Assembly (NCBI GenBank): GCA_038243605.1
Contig: JBBSQX010000001.1
Location: forward strand, 124,001 to 188,000
Direction: 5' to 3'
DNA length: 64,000 nt
From: Terrimesophilobacter sp038243605
GTDB taxonomy: Bacteria > Actinomycetota > Actinomycetes > Actinomycetales > Microbacteriaceae
The notes beneath the pieces are model-generated. The model was given only the letters and a program-made list of their open reading frames with translations. It was not told the origin of the DNA and searched no databases. A program made the position numbers and the translations under genes. Positions 41,417-50,659 of the stretch are shown piece by piece. How positions within the stretch are numbered: position 1 is the first letter of the stretch; every line of letters begins with the position of its first letter.

Positions 41417-42448
41417 TTAACGGGCCAGCCGCTCAACGATCGCGCCGTACACGAAGGGCATGTTGCGTGCCAGCGGCACAATCGATCCACGAAGTGGTGA
41501 GTTGCCAAGGGCGACAAGCCCAGAGGTGAGCACCCGAAAGTCTCGTGTCACACGATGCCACTCTCGTTCGTAGCGTCGGGGATTGTTGGCCACAATGCAC
41601 TCGATGGCCACTTTGGCCTGCGCGAGCCCGACCCGAATGCCCTCCCCCGTGATGGCATCGACGTAACCGGAGGCATCCCCGACGAGCATCACGCGCCCGG
41701 ATGTTCTCGCGGTCGTTCGTTGCCGAAACGGCCCCGCCCCTCTAGTGCTTGTCGTTGTGGAAGCGTGACTGAGCTGCTCAGCAAGCGCGGGAACAGAGTG
41801 AATCGCCTCGTCGTAGTCGGTGTGTGGTGGGCCAAGCACCGCGACGCCAACCTCGTTCTCCCCCACGGGAGTGACATAAAGCTCTGCCGTTGGCGTCCAG
41901 TGCACCTCGACCAGGTCGCTCCACGGCGTCACCGCAAAATGCCTGCGGAGCCCGAACCGTCGTGTTCCGCGAGACGGCGCTGCTAACCCGGCAAGGTGAC
42001 TCACGGTCGAATGCAGGCCGTCACATCCGATCAACCACTGCGCGCTCACCGCGCCCCCACCGGTGAGATGAGCGAGAACAGAGTCGGAGTTCTGCGTGAA
42101 TGCCTCCACTTTGCCCGAGGAGGTCTCGACGCCGAGAAGCTCTGCACGCTTAGCCAACGAGGAATGCAACGTCGTTCGACGAACTCCTCGACCAGCACGG
42201 TGACGAAACTCATGATCCACCCGACGGCCATCCGCTTGATAACTGATTCCGGCGATGACATGCCCTGACGGATTTACTCCCAACCGTTCCAGTGCCGCGA
42301 GCGCACCCGGCATGAGGCCCTCGCCGCACGCTTTATCGATGGGCTGTTCACGTGGTTCCACGACCCGCACAGAGAGGCCCGCCATCCGCGCCTCGATGGC
42401 CGTGGCGAGCCCGATCGGCCCACCTCCCACCACGAGAACATCGATCAC
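41417..42448 (-). CDS. FAD-dependent oxidoreductase of the type III PKS operon (geranylgeranyl-reductase-like)
   Basis: A 343-residue flavoprotein. N-terminal IDVLVVGGGPIGLATAIEARMAGLSV is the FAD Rossmann motif, followed by DKACGEGLMPGALAALERLG, a signature of the geranylgeranyl-reductase/halogenase-like branch (KxCGEGxxP). WLIGCDGLHSTVSH is the DG motif and VMLVGDASGYVDAITGEGIRVGLAQAK the C-terminal GD motif. Start is GTG 42448, overlapping the stop of the methyltransferase gene by four bases; the longer frame upstream is the methyltransferase shadow. With the methyltransferase and the type III PKS this forms one operon, where it is the likely hydroxylase, the position SrsC holds in the Streptomyces phenolic-lipid pathway. 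Confidence 0.85.
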   Translation of the reverse strand: MIDVLVVGGGPIGLATAIEARMAGLSVRVVEPREQPIDKACGEGLMPGALAALERLGVNPSGHVIAGISYQADGRRVDHEFRHRAGRGVRRTTLHSSLAKRAELLGVETSSGKVEAFTQNSDSVLAHLTGGGAVSAQWLIGCDGLHSTVSHLAGLAAPSRGTRRFGLRRHFAVTPWSDLVEVHWTPTAELYVTPVGENEVGVAVLGPPHTDYDEAIHSVPALAEQLSHASTTTSTRGAGPFRQRTTARTSGRVMLVGDASGYVDAITGEGIRVGLAQAKVAIECIVANNPRRYEREWHRVTRDFRVLTSGLVALGNSPLRGSIVPLARNMPFVYGAIVERLAR

Positions 42449-42981
42449 GGTGACGTTGGGCTCGGAGTAAGGGTGGCGAGCGCGCGATTCTCTGTCGGCA
42501 GACGAAAGCCGACAAGGAGTACAGCGTTCAGCACCGTGAAGACGAGCGCGGTGACCCACGCCGAGTGCACGAGTGGCAACGCGAAGCCCTCAATGACGAC
42601 GACAACATAATTCGGATGGCTCATCCAACGGTAAGGGCCTCGCGTCACGAGGTGCAGATCTGGCACCACGATGACGCGGGTGTTCCACTGGCTGCCAAGA
42701 GAAGAAATGCACCAGTAGCGCAGCAGTTGACTCACCACCACGAGCGCGAGCATGGGCCAGCCGAGCCACGGCAGGAACGGCCGGCCGGCAAAGAAAACCT
42801 CGGCAAGGCAGGCCAGAAGCAGGCCGGTGTGCAGTGCCACCATCCACGGAAAATGGCGCTGGCCGAACTCGACGCCTCCGCGCGCGAAAGCAGCACGCGC
42901 ATTACGCGTAGAAATGACGAGTTCCACCACGCGCTCTGCTCCGGTGGCGAGAATGAGCACCAGATATGCGATCACGGCCAC
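42445..42981 (-). CDS. Isoprenylcysteine carboxyl methyltransferase-family membrane methyltransferase (BpsB/SrsB-like)
   Basis: A 178-residue membrane protein with four or five helices. The C-terminal RGPYRWMSHPNYVVVVIEGFALPL is the SAM-binding H-P-N-Y motif of the ICMT family. Bacterial members beside type III polyketide synthases (BpsB/YpbQ in Bacillus) O-methylate alkylpyrones, and one such methyltransferase acts in the Streptomyces srs pathway. It overlaps the synthase gene by 10 bases upstream and the flavoprotein by four bases downstream, so it belongs to the same operon. Substrate assignment is inference from this context. Confidence 0.87.
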   Translation of the reverse strand: MAVIAYLVLILATGAERVVELVISTRNARAAFARGGVEFGQRHFPWMVALHTGLLLACLAEVFFAGRPFLPWLGWPMLALVVVSQLLRYWCISSLGSQWNTRVIVVPDLHLVTRGPYRWMSHPNYVVVVIEGFALPLVHSAWVTALVFTVLNAVLLVGFRLPTENRALATLTPSPTSP

Positions 42982-44060
42982 TCCAACAAGACGAATTCGG
43001 CGCTGACCCCTGGACCAAGCGCAAACATGAGCCCGCGTGTGCCTCTGGGCTGCTGGCCCACATCGCTCAGCACGTGCAACACAGATGACGAAGACAAATT
43101 TCCGACTTTATGAAGAGAGGCCCAACTTGCATCGAAGGCGCTGCGCGGAAGCCCAAGTGCGGTACCGAATGCCTCGAGAACGCGCGGGCCACCTGGGTGC
43201 GCTAGCCAGCATCCGATGTCATCAACCGTGAGCTTGTTGTCGGCGAGAAAGGATTGCACATCTGCCGGAAACTTCTTCTCGATGAGCTCAGCAACACCCG
43301 CGGTGAGCACAATTTCGAACCCGCTCGCCTTCACCTTCCAGCCGATCACGTCGCCGCTGTCGGGATAGAACGCGCTGCGCGTATCGATGATGCGGGGACC
43401 GCTGTTGGCCATTTCCGCCGCAGCGATCTCGCCGGTGCTCGTGCCGGTGCTCACCTCATCACCCACCATCACCACGGCAGCTGCGCCATCGCCAAAGAGG
43501 CCAGTGGCGACAAAGTTCGCCATCGTCGCATCGCCGCGCTGCAAAGTGAGCGAGCACAACTCGACGCTGATGAGCACTCCCACTTCACGTGGATGCCCCA
43601 CCAAGTAGTCGTGTACACGCGCGATACCTGCCGCCCCCGCCACGCATCCGAGGCCAAAGGACGGCAATCGTTTCACATTGGAGCGCAGCCCAAGGCGAGG
43701 AACCAACAGCGCGTCAACGGAGGGCGCCGAGATTCCGGTCACCGAGGTGAACATGATGAAGTCGACATCGCCTGGCGACAAGCCTGCCGACGACAACGCT
43801 CGTGCCAGAGCACGCTCCGCGAGATCGGTTGCCACGTCGATGAAGATATCGTTCGTCTCACCAAAGGTGCCCAAGTCGCTGTAACGCTCAAGGGGCAGCG
43901 CCGTATGGCGCGTTCCGATGCCGCTCGCCCCGTGCATCCGCTTCAACACTGCCTGATGTGACGGGTTCGATGTGACGAGTTCGGCGAGCACCTGAGTGAT
44001 ATCAGCCTGCGAGTACACGTGCGGTGGAAGCTCCGGCGCTACCGAAACAATTCGCGTCAT
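42972..44060 (-). CDS. Type III polyketide synthase
   Basis: A 362-residue chalcone-synthase-fold enzyme that extends an acyl starter with malonyl-CoA. The catalytic triad is visible: Cys in FGLGCVAGAAG (about residue 138), His in CWLAHPGGPRVL (about 287) and Asn in HKVGNLSSSSVL (about 317). The C-terminal LGPGVSAEFVLL matches the GxGFG-like loop. The sequence resembles the alkylpyrone/alkylresorcinol type (BpsA/SrsA) more than RppA; that is from the overall layout and neighbours, not a tree. It is first in the operon, followed by the methyltransferase and flavoprotein. Product: probably a long-chain alkyl pyrone or resorcinol. Confidence 0.93.
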   Translation of the reverse strand: MTRIVSVAPELPPHVYSQADITQVLAELVTSNPSHQAVLKRMHGASGIGTRHTALPLERYSDLGTFGETNDIFIDVATDLAERALARALSSAGLSPGDVDFIMFTSVTGISAPSVDALLVPRLGLRSNVKRLPSFGLGCVAGAAGIARVHDYLVGHPREVGVLISVELCSLTLQRGDATMANFVATGLFGDGAAAVVMVGDEVSTGTSTGEIAAAEMANSGPRIIDTRSAFYPDSGDVIGWKVKASGFEIVLTAGVAELIEKKFPADVQSFLADNKLTVDDIGCWLAHPGGPRVLEAFGTALGLPRSAFDASWASLHKVGNLSSSSVLHVLSDVGQQPRGTRGLMFALGPGVSAEFVLLEWP

Positions 44061-44114
44061 TCGGTGACGCTAGCACGCGGCACCGCGAGAATACTCGTCA
44101 TGACCTCAACCTGG

Positions 44115-45629
44115 TCACGAGGGGCTCGGTTCCACCCAGTCGAGGGTGCGCTGCACCGCTTTCTTCCACTGACGATATTCGCGCGCCCGGCGGTTATCGT
44201 CGATCGCGGGGTCAAACGTGGATTTCTGCTTCCAGGTGGCGCTCAACTCCTCTTGCCCAGACCAGTACCCCACGGCGAGGCCGGCCGCGAAAGCCGCCCC
44301 GAGAGCAGTGGTCTCTGCCACTTCGGGAAGTACGACGGTGAGGTCGAGGGCATCCGCCAGAATCTGCAGCAGCAGCGAGTTCGTTGTCATGCCGCCGTCA
44401 ACACGCAGCTCGGTGAGCTTCATTCGCGTGTCAGCGACCATCGCATCAACAACCTCTTTGGTCTGCCAGGCGGATGCCTCAAGAATCGCCCGCGCAATGT
44501 GCGCCTTCGTGACGTAGGCGGTCAGCCCCACCAGCACCCCGCGCGCATCGCTGCGCCAGTGCGGAGCAAACAAACCAGAGAATGCGGGCACGAAGTAGCA
44601 ATCACCGTTGTCGTCGACACTCGCGGTGAGCGCCTCGATCTCACTCGCGTCGTTGATCGCTCCGAGCTGATCCCGGAACCACTGCACAAGCGCGCCAGAG
44701 ACCGCGATCGACCCCTCTAGCGCATACACGGCAGGGGCATCACCGATCTTGTAGGCGAGAGTGGTGAGCAGACCATTTTGCGATTGCACGGGCTTCTCCC
44801 CCGTGTTCAACAGCAGGAAGCATCCGGTGCCGTACGTGCTTTTGACGTTGCCCTTCTCAAACGCGGTCTGCCCGAACAGCGCAGCATGCTGGTCACCGAG
44901 CGCACCAGCCACCGGAACACCGGCCAGTACTCCCGTTGCCGTTCCGTACACCTCGGAGGAGGAGACAATCTCGGGCAGCGCTGCCCGCGGAATGAGCATG
45001 CGGTCAAGAATCGTCTCGTCCCAGTCAAGCTCGCGCAGATTCATGAGCAGGGTTCGACTGGCATTGGTGACATCGGTCACGTGACGGCCGCCATCCACCC
45101 CGCCGGTGAGGTTCCAGATCAGCCACGAATCAATCGTGCCAAACAGCACATCGCCACGCTCTGCACGCTCGCGCAGGCCATCAATGTTGTCGAGCATCCA
45201 ACGAAACTTGGGGCCAGAGAAGTAGGTGGCGAGGGGCAAACCCGTGCGTTCGCGAAACCGCTCCGCACCCACAGGGATCGCAAGTTCTCGCACGAGATTT
45301 GCCGTTCGGGTGTCCTGCCACACGATCGCGTTCGCCACCGGCTCACCCGTCTCGCGGTCCCACACCACCGTGGTCTCACGCTGGTTGGTGATGCCGATCG
45401 CGGCAATCTGCTCTGCCTTCAGGTTGCCGTCGGCGAGCGCGCGCTTCACGACATCCTGCACATTGTTCCAAATCTCGGTTGCGTCGTGCTCCACCCAACC
45501 GGGCTGAGGAAAGATCTGCTTGTGCTCCTTCTGGGCACTACAGACAAGGTGACCAGCCTCATCGAACACGATGCACCTGGTCGACGTCGTTCCCTGATCT
45601 ATTGCAGCGACAAATTTCTTCTGGCCCAT
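44115..45629 (-). CDS. glpK: Glycerol kinase
   Basis: A 504-residue FGGY kinase making sn-glycerol 3-phosphate from glycerol and ATP. It opens with the ATPase motif FVAAIDQGTTSTRCIVFD, and has the IGITNQRETTVVWDRETG segment, GALGDQHAALFGQ, GTGCFLLLNTGEKP and the FGGY-type VDGGMTTNSLLLQILAD near the end. Length and motifs are exactly typical. The ATG at 45629 has a GAGGA site; a longer frame upstream is not supported. It stands alone, without glpF or glpD nearby, 54 bases from the PKS start. Confidence 0.96.
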   Translation of the reverse strand: MGQKKFVAAIDQGTTSTRCIVFDEAGHLVCSAQKEHKQIFPQPGWVEHDATEIWNNVQDVVKRALADGNLKAEQIAAIGITNQRETTVVWDRETGEPVANAIVWQDTRTANLVRELAIPVGAERFRERTGLPLATYFSGPKFRWMLDNIDGLRERAERGDVLFGTIDSWLIWNLTGGVDGGRHVTDVTNASRTLLMNLRELDWDETILDRMLIPRAALPEIVSSSEVYGTATGVLAGVPVAGALGDQHAALFGQTAFEKGNVKSTYGTGCFLLLNTGEKPVQSQNGLLTTLAYKIGDAPAVYALEGSIAVSGALVQWFRDQLGAINDASEIEALTASVDDNGDCYFVPAFSGLFAPHWRSDARGVLVGLTAYVTKAHIARAILEASAWQTKEVVDAMVADTRMKLTELRVDGGMTTNSLLLQILADALDLTVVLPEVAETTALGAAFAAGLAVGYWSGQEELSATWKQKSTFDPAIDDNRRAREYRQWKKAVQRTLDWVEPSPS

Positions 45630-45778
45630 TGTGTGTCCTCGGAGTGTTTTCTCGGCTGTAGCCCGGTACGAGATCTTCCGTTGCGAGCCTATGACATCGA
45701 CGGCAGCTGGTGCGGTGTGGTTGACGGGGTGTGGCTCGCCACTCACCCGTGTGGCCGGCGGGCACTTAGGCTCGGAGC

Positions 45779-46201
45779 ATGTCTGATTCGGTGCGTGTTG
45801 ACGCGTGGTTGTGGGCGGTGAGGGCCTTCAAGACGCGCTCGTCGGCGACAGCCGGATGCCGCGCAGGGCATGTTCGGGTGGGCGGGGATCGCGCGAAGGC
45901 GGCCCAATCGGTGCGGGTTGGTGATGAGGTGCGCATCCGTATTCAGGGGTTTGACCGCATCCTCACCGTGCAAAAGCTCCTTGTAAAGAGAGTGTCTGCC
46001 GCGCAGGCTGCTGAGTGCTTTATCGACCTGACTCCACCGCCACCACCGCGCGAGACGATTGCGCTCGCACCAGTTCGCGACCGCGGTGCAGGTCGGCCAA
46101 CCAAGCGCGATCGACGTGAGCTTGAGAAGCTTCGCGGCCGCGATGCGGCTGCTGCTGAGCAGGGCTTCAACCTCAGCCTTGACGATGACGACAATGGCTA
46201 A
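45779..46201 (+). CDS. S4-domain RNA-binding protein (Hsp15-like)
   Basis: A 140-residue protein. The N-terminal S4 RNA-binding domain reads RVDAWLWAVRAFKTRSSATAGCRAGHVRVGGDRAKAAQSVRVGDEV, the typical pattern of Hsp15/HslR, followed by a basic C-terminal extension with AGRPTKRDRRELEKLRGRD. Hsp15 relatives bind stalled 50S subunits with tRNA; that role is plausible. It is divergent from glpK. Its stop codon lies inside a hairpin that probably terminates both it and copA. Confidence 0.88.
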   Translation: MSDSVRVDAWLWAVRAFKTRSSATAGCRAGHVRVGGDRAKAAQSVRVGDEVRIRIQGFDRILTVQKLLVKRVSAAQAAECFIDLTPPPPPRETIALAPVRDRGAGRPTKRDRRELEKLRGRDAAAAEQGFNLSLDDDDNG

Positions 46202-46230
46202 CGGCGGCACCCAGTTGGCACCGCCGTTAG
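46198..46230. terminator. Bidirectional hairpin between convergent S4 and copA genes
   Basis: The arms CTAACGGCGG (46198-46207) and CCGCCGTTAG (46221-46230) are perfect 10-base complements with a 13-base loop. The stem starts in the stop codon of the S4 gene and lies 45 bases from the copA stop. No long T-run follows on either strand, so it may work as a weak or Rho-assisted terminator. Confidence 0.7.
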
Positions 46231-46274
46231 CCTGAGTTGCACTTTGCTCAAGCCTCTGTCCGATCGCGCTTTGG

Positions 46275-48584
46275 TCAGCTCACGCTGCGAAACCTCCGCA
46301 GCCGCAAGCTATTCGTCACCACAAACACCGACGAGAATGCCATCGCGGCACCCGCAATGAGCGGGTTCAGTAGCCCCGCCATCGCCAGTGGAATCGCCGC
46401 AATGTTGTAGGCGAACGCCCAGAACAGGTTCCCCTTGATCACGGCAAGTGTGCGCTTCGCCAACCGAATAGAGTCGACAACCCCGTTCAGGTCCCCGCGA
46501 ACCACAGTGATGTCACTTGCCGCAATCGCGGCATCCGTTCCGGAACCCATCGCAATGCCAAGGTCTGCGGCGGCGAGCGCAGCGGCATCGTTCACACCGT
46601 CACCCACCATCGCCACAACGCGACCCTGGCTTTGTAGCTCACGAATTACGTCGAGCTTGCCCTGAGGGCTGATGCCTGCGCGCGCATCATCGATGCCAAC
46701 GCTCGCGGCGACGGCGGCAGCAGCACCCTCGTTGTCGCCGGTGAGCAGAATCGGGTTGAGCCCCATCTGACGAAACCGCGTGATTGCTTCTACGCTCGTG
46801 GGCTTCACGGTGTCGGCGACGGTGGCGATGCCGCGCACGGTGCCGTCCCACGCAATCGCGACGACAGAAGCCCCAGAGGTCTCCCCCTCTTTTGCCGCAG
46901 CCGCAAGGTCGGGTGGGGTCGGTGACGCCCACTCACTTTCGAGCCACGGCATCCGCCCGATAAGCACGACGCGGCCATCCACAGTGCCTCGCACTCCGCT
47001 GCCAGGTTCGGCGATGAACGACTCCACGTTCGCGAGCGTAATTGCTCGCTCCTGTGCCTCAGCGACGATGGCGGCACCCGTCGGATGCTCGGAGCCTTGT
47101 TCGACGGCCGCGGCCATCGCGAGTACTTCTTGCTCGTTTTCGCCCTTCGCTACCGTGATGTGTGAGAACGCCATGTGGCCCGTGGTGACGGTGCCGGTCT
47201 TGTCGAGCACGATCGTGTCAACCTTGCGAGTTTGCTCGAGCACCTGCGGCCCACTGATGAGAATCCCAAGCTGCGAGCCCCTGCCGGTGCCCACGAGAAG
47301 AGCGGTCGGGGTTGCGAGTCCGAGCGCACACGGGCACGCAATGATGAGAGTCGCGACGGCAGCGGTGAACGCCATGACGAGCGTGCCACCGAGAAGCAAC
47401 CAGCCAATCAACGTCGCGATCGCGAGCACAAAAACGATGGGAACGAACACCGACGACACCCTGTCGGCGAGACGCTGCACCTGCGCCTTTCCGGTCTGAG
47501 CATCCTCAACGAGGCGGCCCATGCGCGCGAGCTCAGTGTCGGCGCCAACGCGCGTGACCTCCACGATGAGGCGGCCAGCCACGTTCACTGTTGCACCAAC
47601 AACGCGGTCGCCTACTGCAACATCCACAGGGTTCGATTCACCCGTGAGCATGCTCGCATCCACGGCAGAGTTGCCCTCGACGACGAGCCCGTCGGTGGCG
47701 ATCTTCTCGCCAGGTCGCACCACAAATCGGTCGCCGACCTTGAGGTCGCCAATAGGAACGCGCACTTCCGTGCCGCCGTCGAGCTTCACCGCCTCTTTCG
47801 CCCCGAGCTCCAAAAGCGCACGCAGTGCTGCACCGGATGCCGTTTTTGCCCTGGCTTCCAGGTAGCGCCCTGTAAGCAAAAAGACGGTGACGGCTGCCGC
47901 AACCTCAAGGTAGATTTCGTGTGCGCCTGAACCGGGCTCGGTAATGAAGTGGAACGACATCGTCATTCCGGGCATACCAGCTTCACCGAGAAACAGGGCG
48001 TACAGCGACCAACCGAGCGCGGCGAGAACCCCAACGCTCACGAGCGTATCCATCGTGGTGGCACCGTGGCGCAGATTCACCCAGGCTGCGCGATGGAACG
48101 GCCACGCCCCCCAGATCGCGACGGGGGCAGCAAGGGTGAGGGCGAGCCACTGCCAGTGGTTGAACTGGAGGGCAGGGATCATCGACAGCACTACGACTGG
48201 TGTGGCAAGAATTGCCGAAACGATCAGGCGGTGTCGTAGAGAAACCATCTCGGGGTTTCTCCCGTGAGTGCCGTCATCAGATTCCGCCCCTGCTGCGGTT
48301 TTCGGCGGTGCCGGTTCAACGGCGGTGTATCCGGCGGATTCCACCGCAGAGACAAGCGTGGCAATATCGGTGCCCTGCGGCATGCTCACGAAAGCTTTTT
48401 CGGTGGCGAAGTTCACGGATGCGGTCACGCCAGGAAGCTTGTTGAGTTTGCGTTCGATGCGGTTCGCGCAGGAGGCGCACGTCATCCCTCCGATCTCCAG
48501 ATGAAGGTCGGTGGGCGCGGCGGCGTCAAAGCTGTCGATGCCAGCCGCCTCGGATGCTGACGTCGTGGCAGTCTGGTTGGTCAT
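46275..48584 (-). CDS. copA: Copper-exporting P1B-type ATPase
   Basis: A 769-residue heavy-metal ATPase. N-terminal metal-binding domain with GMTCASC (Cys36 and Cys39), then eight helices with the CPCALGLATP transport motif. Catalytic elements are DKTGTVT (phosphorylated Asp), SEHPTGAAIV (HP motif), GDNEGAAAAVA and the hinge GDGVNDAAAL; the C-terminal helices end FRSVS. The CPC motif and neighbours argue for Cu(I) export. It is the third gene of csoR-copZ-copA, overlapping copZ by four bases. Its stop is 45 bases from a hairpin. Confidence 0.96.
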   Translation of the reverse strand: MTNQTATTSASEAAGIDSFDAAAPTDLHLEIGGMTCASCANRIERKLNKLPGVTASVNFATEKAFVSMPQGTDIATLVSAVESAGYTAVEPAPPKTAAGAESDDGTHGRNPEMVSLRHRLIVSAILATPVVVLSMIPALQFNHWQWLALTLAAPVAIWGAWPFHRAAWVNLRHGATTMDTLVSVGVLAALGWSLYALFLGEAGMPGMTMSFHFITEPGSGAHEIYLEVAAAVTVFLLTGRYLEARAKTASGAALRALLELGAKEAVKLDGGTEVRVPIGDLKVGDRFVVRPGEKIATDGLVVEGNSAVDASMLTGESNPVDVAVGDRVVGATVNVAGRLIVEVTRVGADTELARMGRLVEDAQTGKAQVQRLADRVSSVFVPIVFVLAIATLIGWLLLGGTLVMAFTAAVATLIIACPCALGLATPTALLVGTGRGSQLGILISGPQVLEQTRKVDTIVLDKTGTVTTGHMAFSHITVAKGENEQEVLAMAAAVEQGSEHPTGAAIVAEAQERAITLANVESFIAEPGSGVRGTVDGRVVLIGRMPWLESEWASPTPPDLAAAAKEGETSGASVVAIAWDGTVRGIATVADTVKPTSVEAITRFRQMGLNPILLTGDNEGAAAAVAASVGIDDARAGISPQGKLDVIRELQSQGRVVAMVGDGVNDAAALAAADLGIAMGSGTDAAIAASDITVVRGDLNGVVDSIRLAKRTLAVIKGNLFWAFAYNIAAIPLAMAGLLNPLIAGAAMAFSSVFVVTNSLRLRRFRSVS

Positions 48585-48811
48585 GATTCCGGGGTCACCA
48601 GCTCGTATCCCGCTTCAACAATCGCGGCACGCACTTGCTCTAGGTCGAGTGGTGCAGCGCTCGTGACGGAGACGAGTGACGCCACCCCTTTGTTGAGTTC
48701 GACATCGACCGAGTCGACCCCAACTAGTTCGCTCAGCTCTTCTGTGACGCTCGCCACGCAGTGGCCACACGTCATTCCGGTGACCTCATATTTTTGGATT
48801 GTGGTGGACAT
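48581..48811 (-). CDS. copZ: Copper chaperone, heavy-metal-associated domain
   Basis: A 76-residue cytosolic HMA-domain protein. The metal loop is GMTCGHC near residue 12, followed by the ferredoxin-like fold ending ...AIVEAGYELVTPES. It hands Cu(I) to CopA, whose gene overlaps by four bases. It follows csoR by 41 bases, with a GGAGGATCG ribosome site before ATG 48811. Confidence 0.95.
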   Translation of the reverse strand: MSTTIQKYEVTGMTCGHCVASVTEELSELVGVDSVDVELNKGVASLVSVTSAAPLDLEQVRAAIVEAGYELVTPES

Positions 48812-48852
48812 TCGATCCTCCTGGGAATTCGATTTTCGTTGAACTTTGAGAC

Positions 48853-49134
48853 CTAAGACCGCACGAGTCTTGCGATGGCGGCGGTGGCTTCCTGAATTTT
48901 TTCGTCGGCAACGGGACCGCCTTCGCGTACGGCCTCCGTAACGCAGTGCGAGAGATGGTCGCCAACGAGTGCGAGCGCCACCGTTTCGAGTGCCTTAGTG
49001 ACGGCGGAAACCTGCGTGAGCACATCAATGCAGTAGGTGTCTTCTTCGATCATCCGGTGGATTCCGCGCACCTGTCCTTCTGCTTTGCGCAGGCGAAGAA
49101 GGAGCTTTTGCTTGTCATCTACGTATCCGACCAT
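48853..49134 (-). CDS. csoR: Copper-sensing repressor CsoR
   Basis: A 93-residue all-helical repressor of the CsoR/RcnR family. It has the copper triad in the right places: Cys35 (DTYCIDVLTQ), His60 and Cys64 (GDHLSHCV). The N-terminal KQKLLLRLRKAEGQVRGIHRMIEED is the family DNA-binding surface. On Cu(I) binding it should release the operator at 49145-49163. First gene of the csoR-copZ-copA operon, so it is autoregulated. Confidence 0.96.
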   Translation of the reverse strand: MVGYVDDKQKLLLRLRKAEGQVRGIHRMIEEDTYCIDVLTQVSAVTKALETVALALVGDHLSHCVTEAVREGGPVADEKIQEATAAIARLVRS

Positions 49135-49144
49135 GGTTATACCC

Positions 49145-49163
49145 TATACCCTCATGGGGTATA
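49145..49163. promoter_or_regulatory. CsoR operator palindrome
   Basis: A perfect 7-5-7 palindrome, TATACCC-TCATG-GGGTATA, lies 11 bases upstream of the csoR start. TACCC/GGGTA arms around a short GC-flanked centre are the known CsoR binding pattern. A second ATACCCTA half-site directly overlaps its left side. Confidence 0.88.
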
Positions 49164-49294
49164 AATGTAACATTGATGCAGAATCGAATTCTCGAGATGA
49201 TGGCGTTGCAATGTGAAGTACATATCAAAAAGACATGCGAAGAATTTGGTCTTTTCTTTACAAACCTTTGAAACTTGCGCACATAGCGCTCTCG

Positions 49295-50659
49295 TCACAT
49301 CTTCGCGGCCAGCTCCAACGCCATCCGCTCGACTTCCTCGCTGTCCCACTGCTGCTCGATGCCCGGCATCGCGAGCACCTGCTCCATGATGCGATCTTGG
49401 CGGAGCCCCTCATTCCAGGCGTCCAGGTATTCGATGTTGCTGAACTTCACCTGGCTGTACAACGGCATCCACTGGTCTGGGTGCTTGGACTGCAGACGGC
49501 CCTCGATCTTCTTACGCAGCAGGAACTGCGGGTCGGCGACCAGGTCACGCATCTCGATGAAGTTGCGCAGCGACAGGTCGGCGATCGCGTCAGCGTTTGG
49601 CTTGCGGGAGGCCGCGTATCGCACCAACACTTCGTGCCAGTTGTCATCGCCTAGCTCGTCGAGCAGGTCGTTCAGAACCTTGCAGTCCTCGTAGCCCGCG
49701 TTCATTCCTTCGCCGTAGAACGGCACCACCGCGTGCGCGGCGTCACCCACGAGGGCGGCTTTGCCGTTGACCTGCCACGGGTCGCAGCGGATGACCGTGA
49801 GGGTGCTTTGTGGGTTGGTCAGGTACTGCTCCACCACGTCGGGCACCAAGGGAAGCGCATCGGCGAAGTGCTCGGCGAAGAATGCCGTGGCCTGCGCTTC
49901 GGTCTGTACGGTATCGAAACCGGGGGCATCCTGTGTGTGCGTGTTCGGCATGAAAAGTGTGCCGGTGAAGCCGCCATTTTGATTCGCGAGACCCATCATC
50001 ATGTAGAACCGTCGCGGCCAGATTTGCAGACACTGGGGGTCCATCGTGGGGGTGCCGTCGTCGTTCGCGGGGAAGGCAATTTCTTTGTAATCGTGCTCGA
50101 GGAACTCCTGGCTGTAGTTAAAACGCCCGCGCATCATCTTTTGCCGCACGGCACTCGAAGCCCCATCGCAGCCGAAGACGACGTCGGCGTTCACGGTCAC
50201 GGATGCCCCCTCGTGGTGGAACACGCATGTCGCGTTGCCGAGGTCCACATCCACACACTCGTGGTCGAAGTGCACGCTCACGTTGGGCAACTTCTCTGCC
50301 TCGGTAAGTAGCTGGCGGTTCAACTCTCCCCGAGAGACAGAATCGATGGCGAGGTTGTCGATGCTGTACGGCTGACGGTTCAGCGTTCCATCGCGGTCGT
50401 GCGTCATGCGTGCGTAGACCGGAACGGTGATCGCCCTCACGGCATCCTCCACACCGGCCGCTCGCAATGCGGTCCAGCCGCGGTGCGAGACCACAAGGTT
50501 GATGCTGCGGCCGGCGTACACGTCGGTCTTGCGCGGGTCACCGCGCCGTTCGAACATCGTCACCTGATGGCCCCGCTTGGCGAGGAATATCGCGAGAAGG
50601 CTACCGACGAGGCCGGCGCCGACAATGGTGACGTTGCTCATGCTCTTCGTCTGGCTCAT
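49295..50659 (-). CDS. kmo: Kynurenine 3-monooxygenase
   Basis: A 454-residue FAD hydroxylase making 3-hydroxykynurenine from kynurenine with O2 and NADPH. It has NVTIVGAGLVGSLLAIFLAKRGHQV, the long YAGRSINLVVSHRGWTAL segment special to KMO, NRQLLTEAEK, VFGCDGASSAVRQ and ALVGDAAHAVVPFYGEGMNAGYEDCKVL. KMO features (NPQSTLTVIRCDPW, then MPLYSQVKF near the C-terminus) are preserved, so I am confident. The ATG at 50659 overlaps the TGA of kynU (TGATG). Unlike eukaryotic KMO, no C-terminal membrane anchor is visible. It is the last gene of the operon. Confidence 0.95.
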   Translation of the reverse strand: MSQTKSMSNVTIVGAGLVGSLLAIFLAKRGHQVTMFERRGDPRKTDVYAGRSINLVVSHRGWTALRAAGVEDAVRAITVPVYARMTHDRDGTLNRQPYSIDNLAIDSVSRGELNRQLLTEAEKLPNVSVHFDHECVDVDLGNATCVFHHEGASVTVNADVVFGCDGASSAVRQKMMRGRFNYSQEFLEHDYKEIAFPANDDGTPTMDPQCLQIWPRRFYMMMGLANQNGGFTGTLFMPNTHTQDAPGFDTVQTEAQATAFFAEHFADALPLVPDVVEQYLTNPQSTLTVIRCDPWQVNGKAALVGDAAHAVVPFYGEGMNAGYEDCKVLNDLLDELGDDNWHEVLVRYAASRKPNADAIADLSLRNFIEMRDLVADPQFLLRKKIEGRLQSKHPDQWMPLYSQVKFSNIEYLDAWNEGLRQDRIMEQVLAMPGIEQQWDSEEVERMALELAAKM

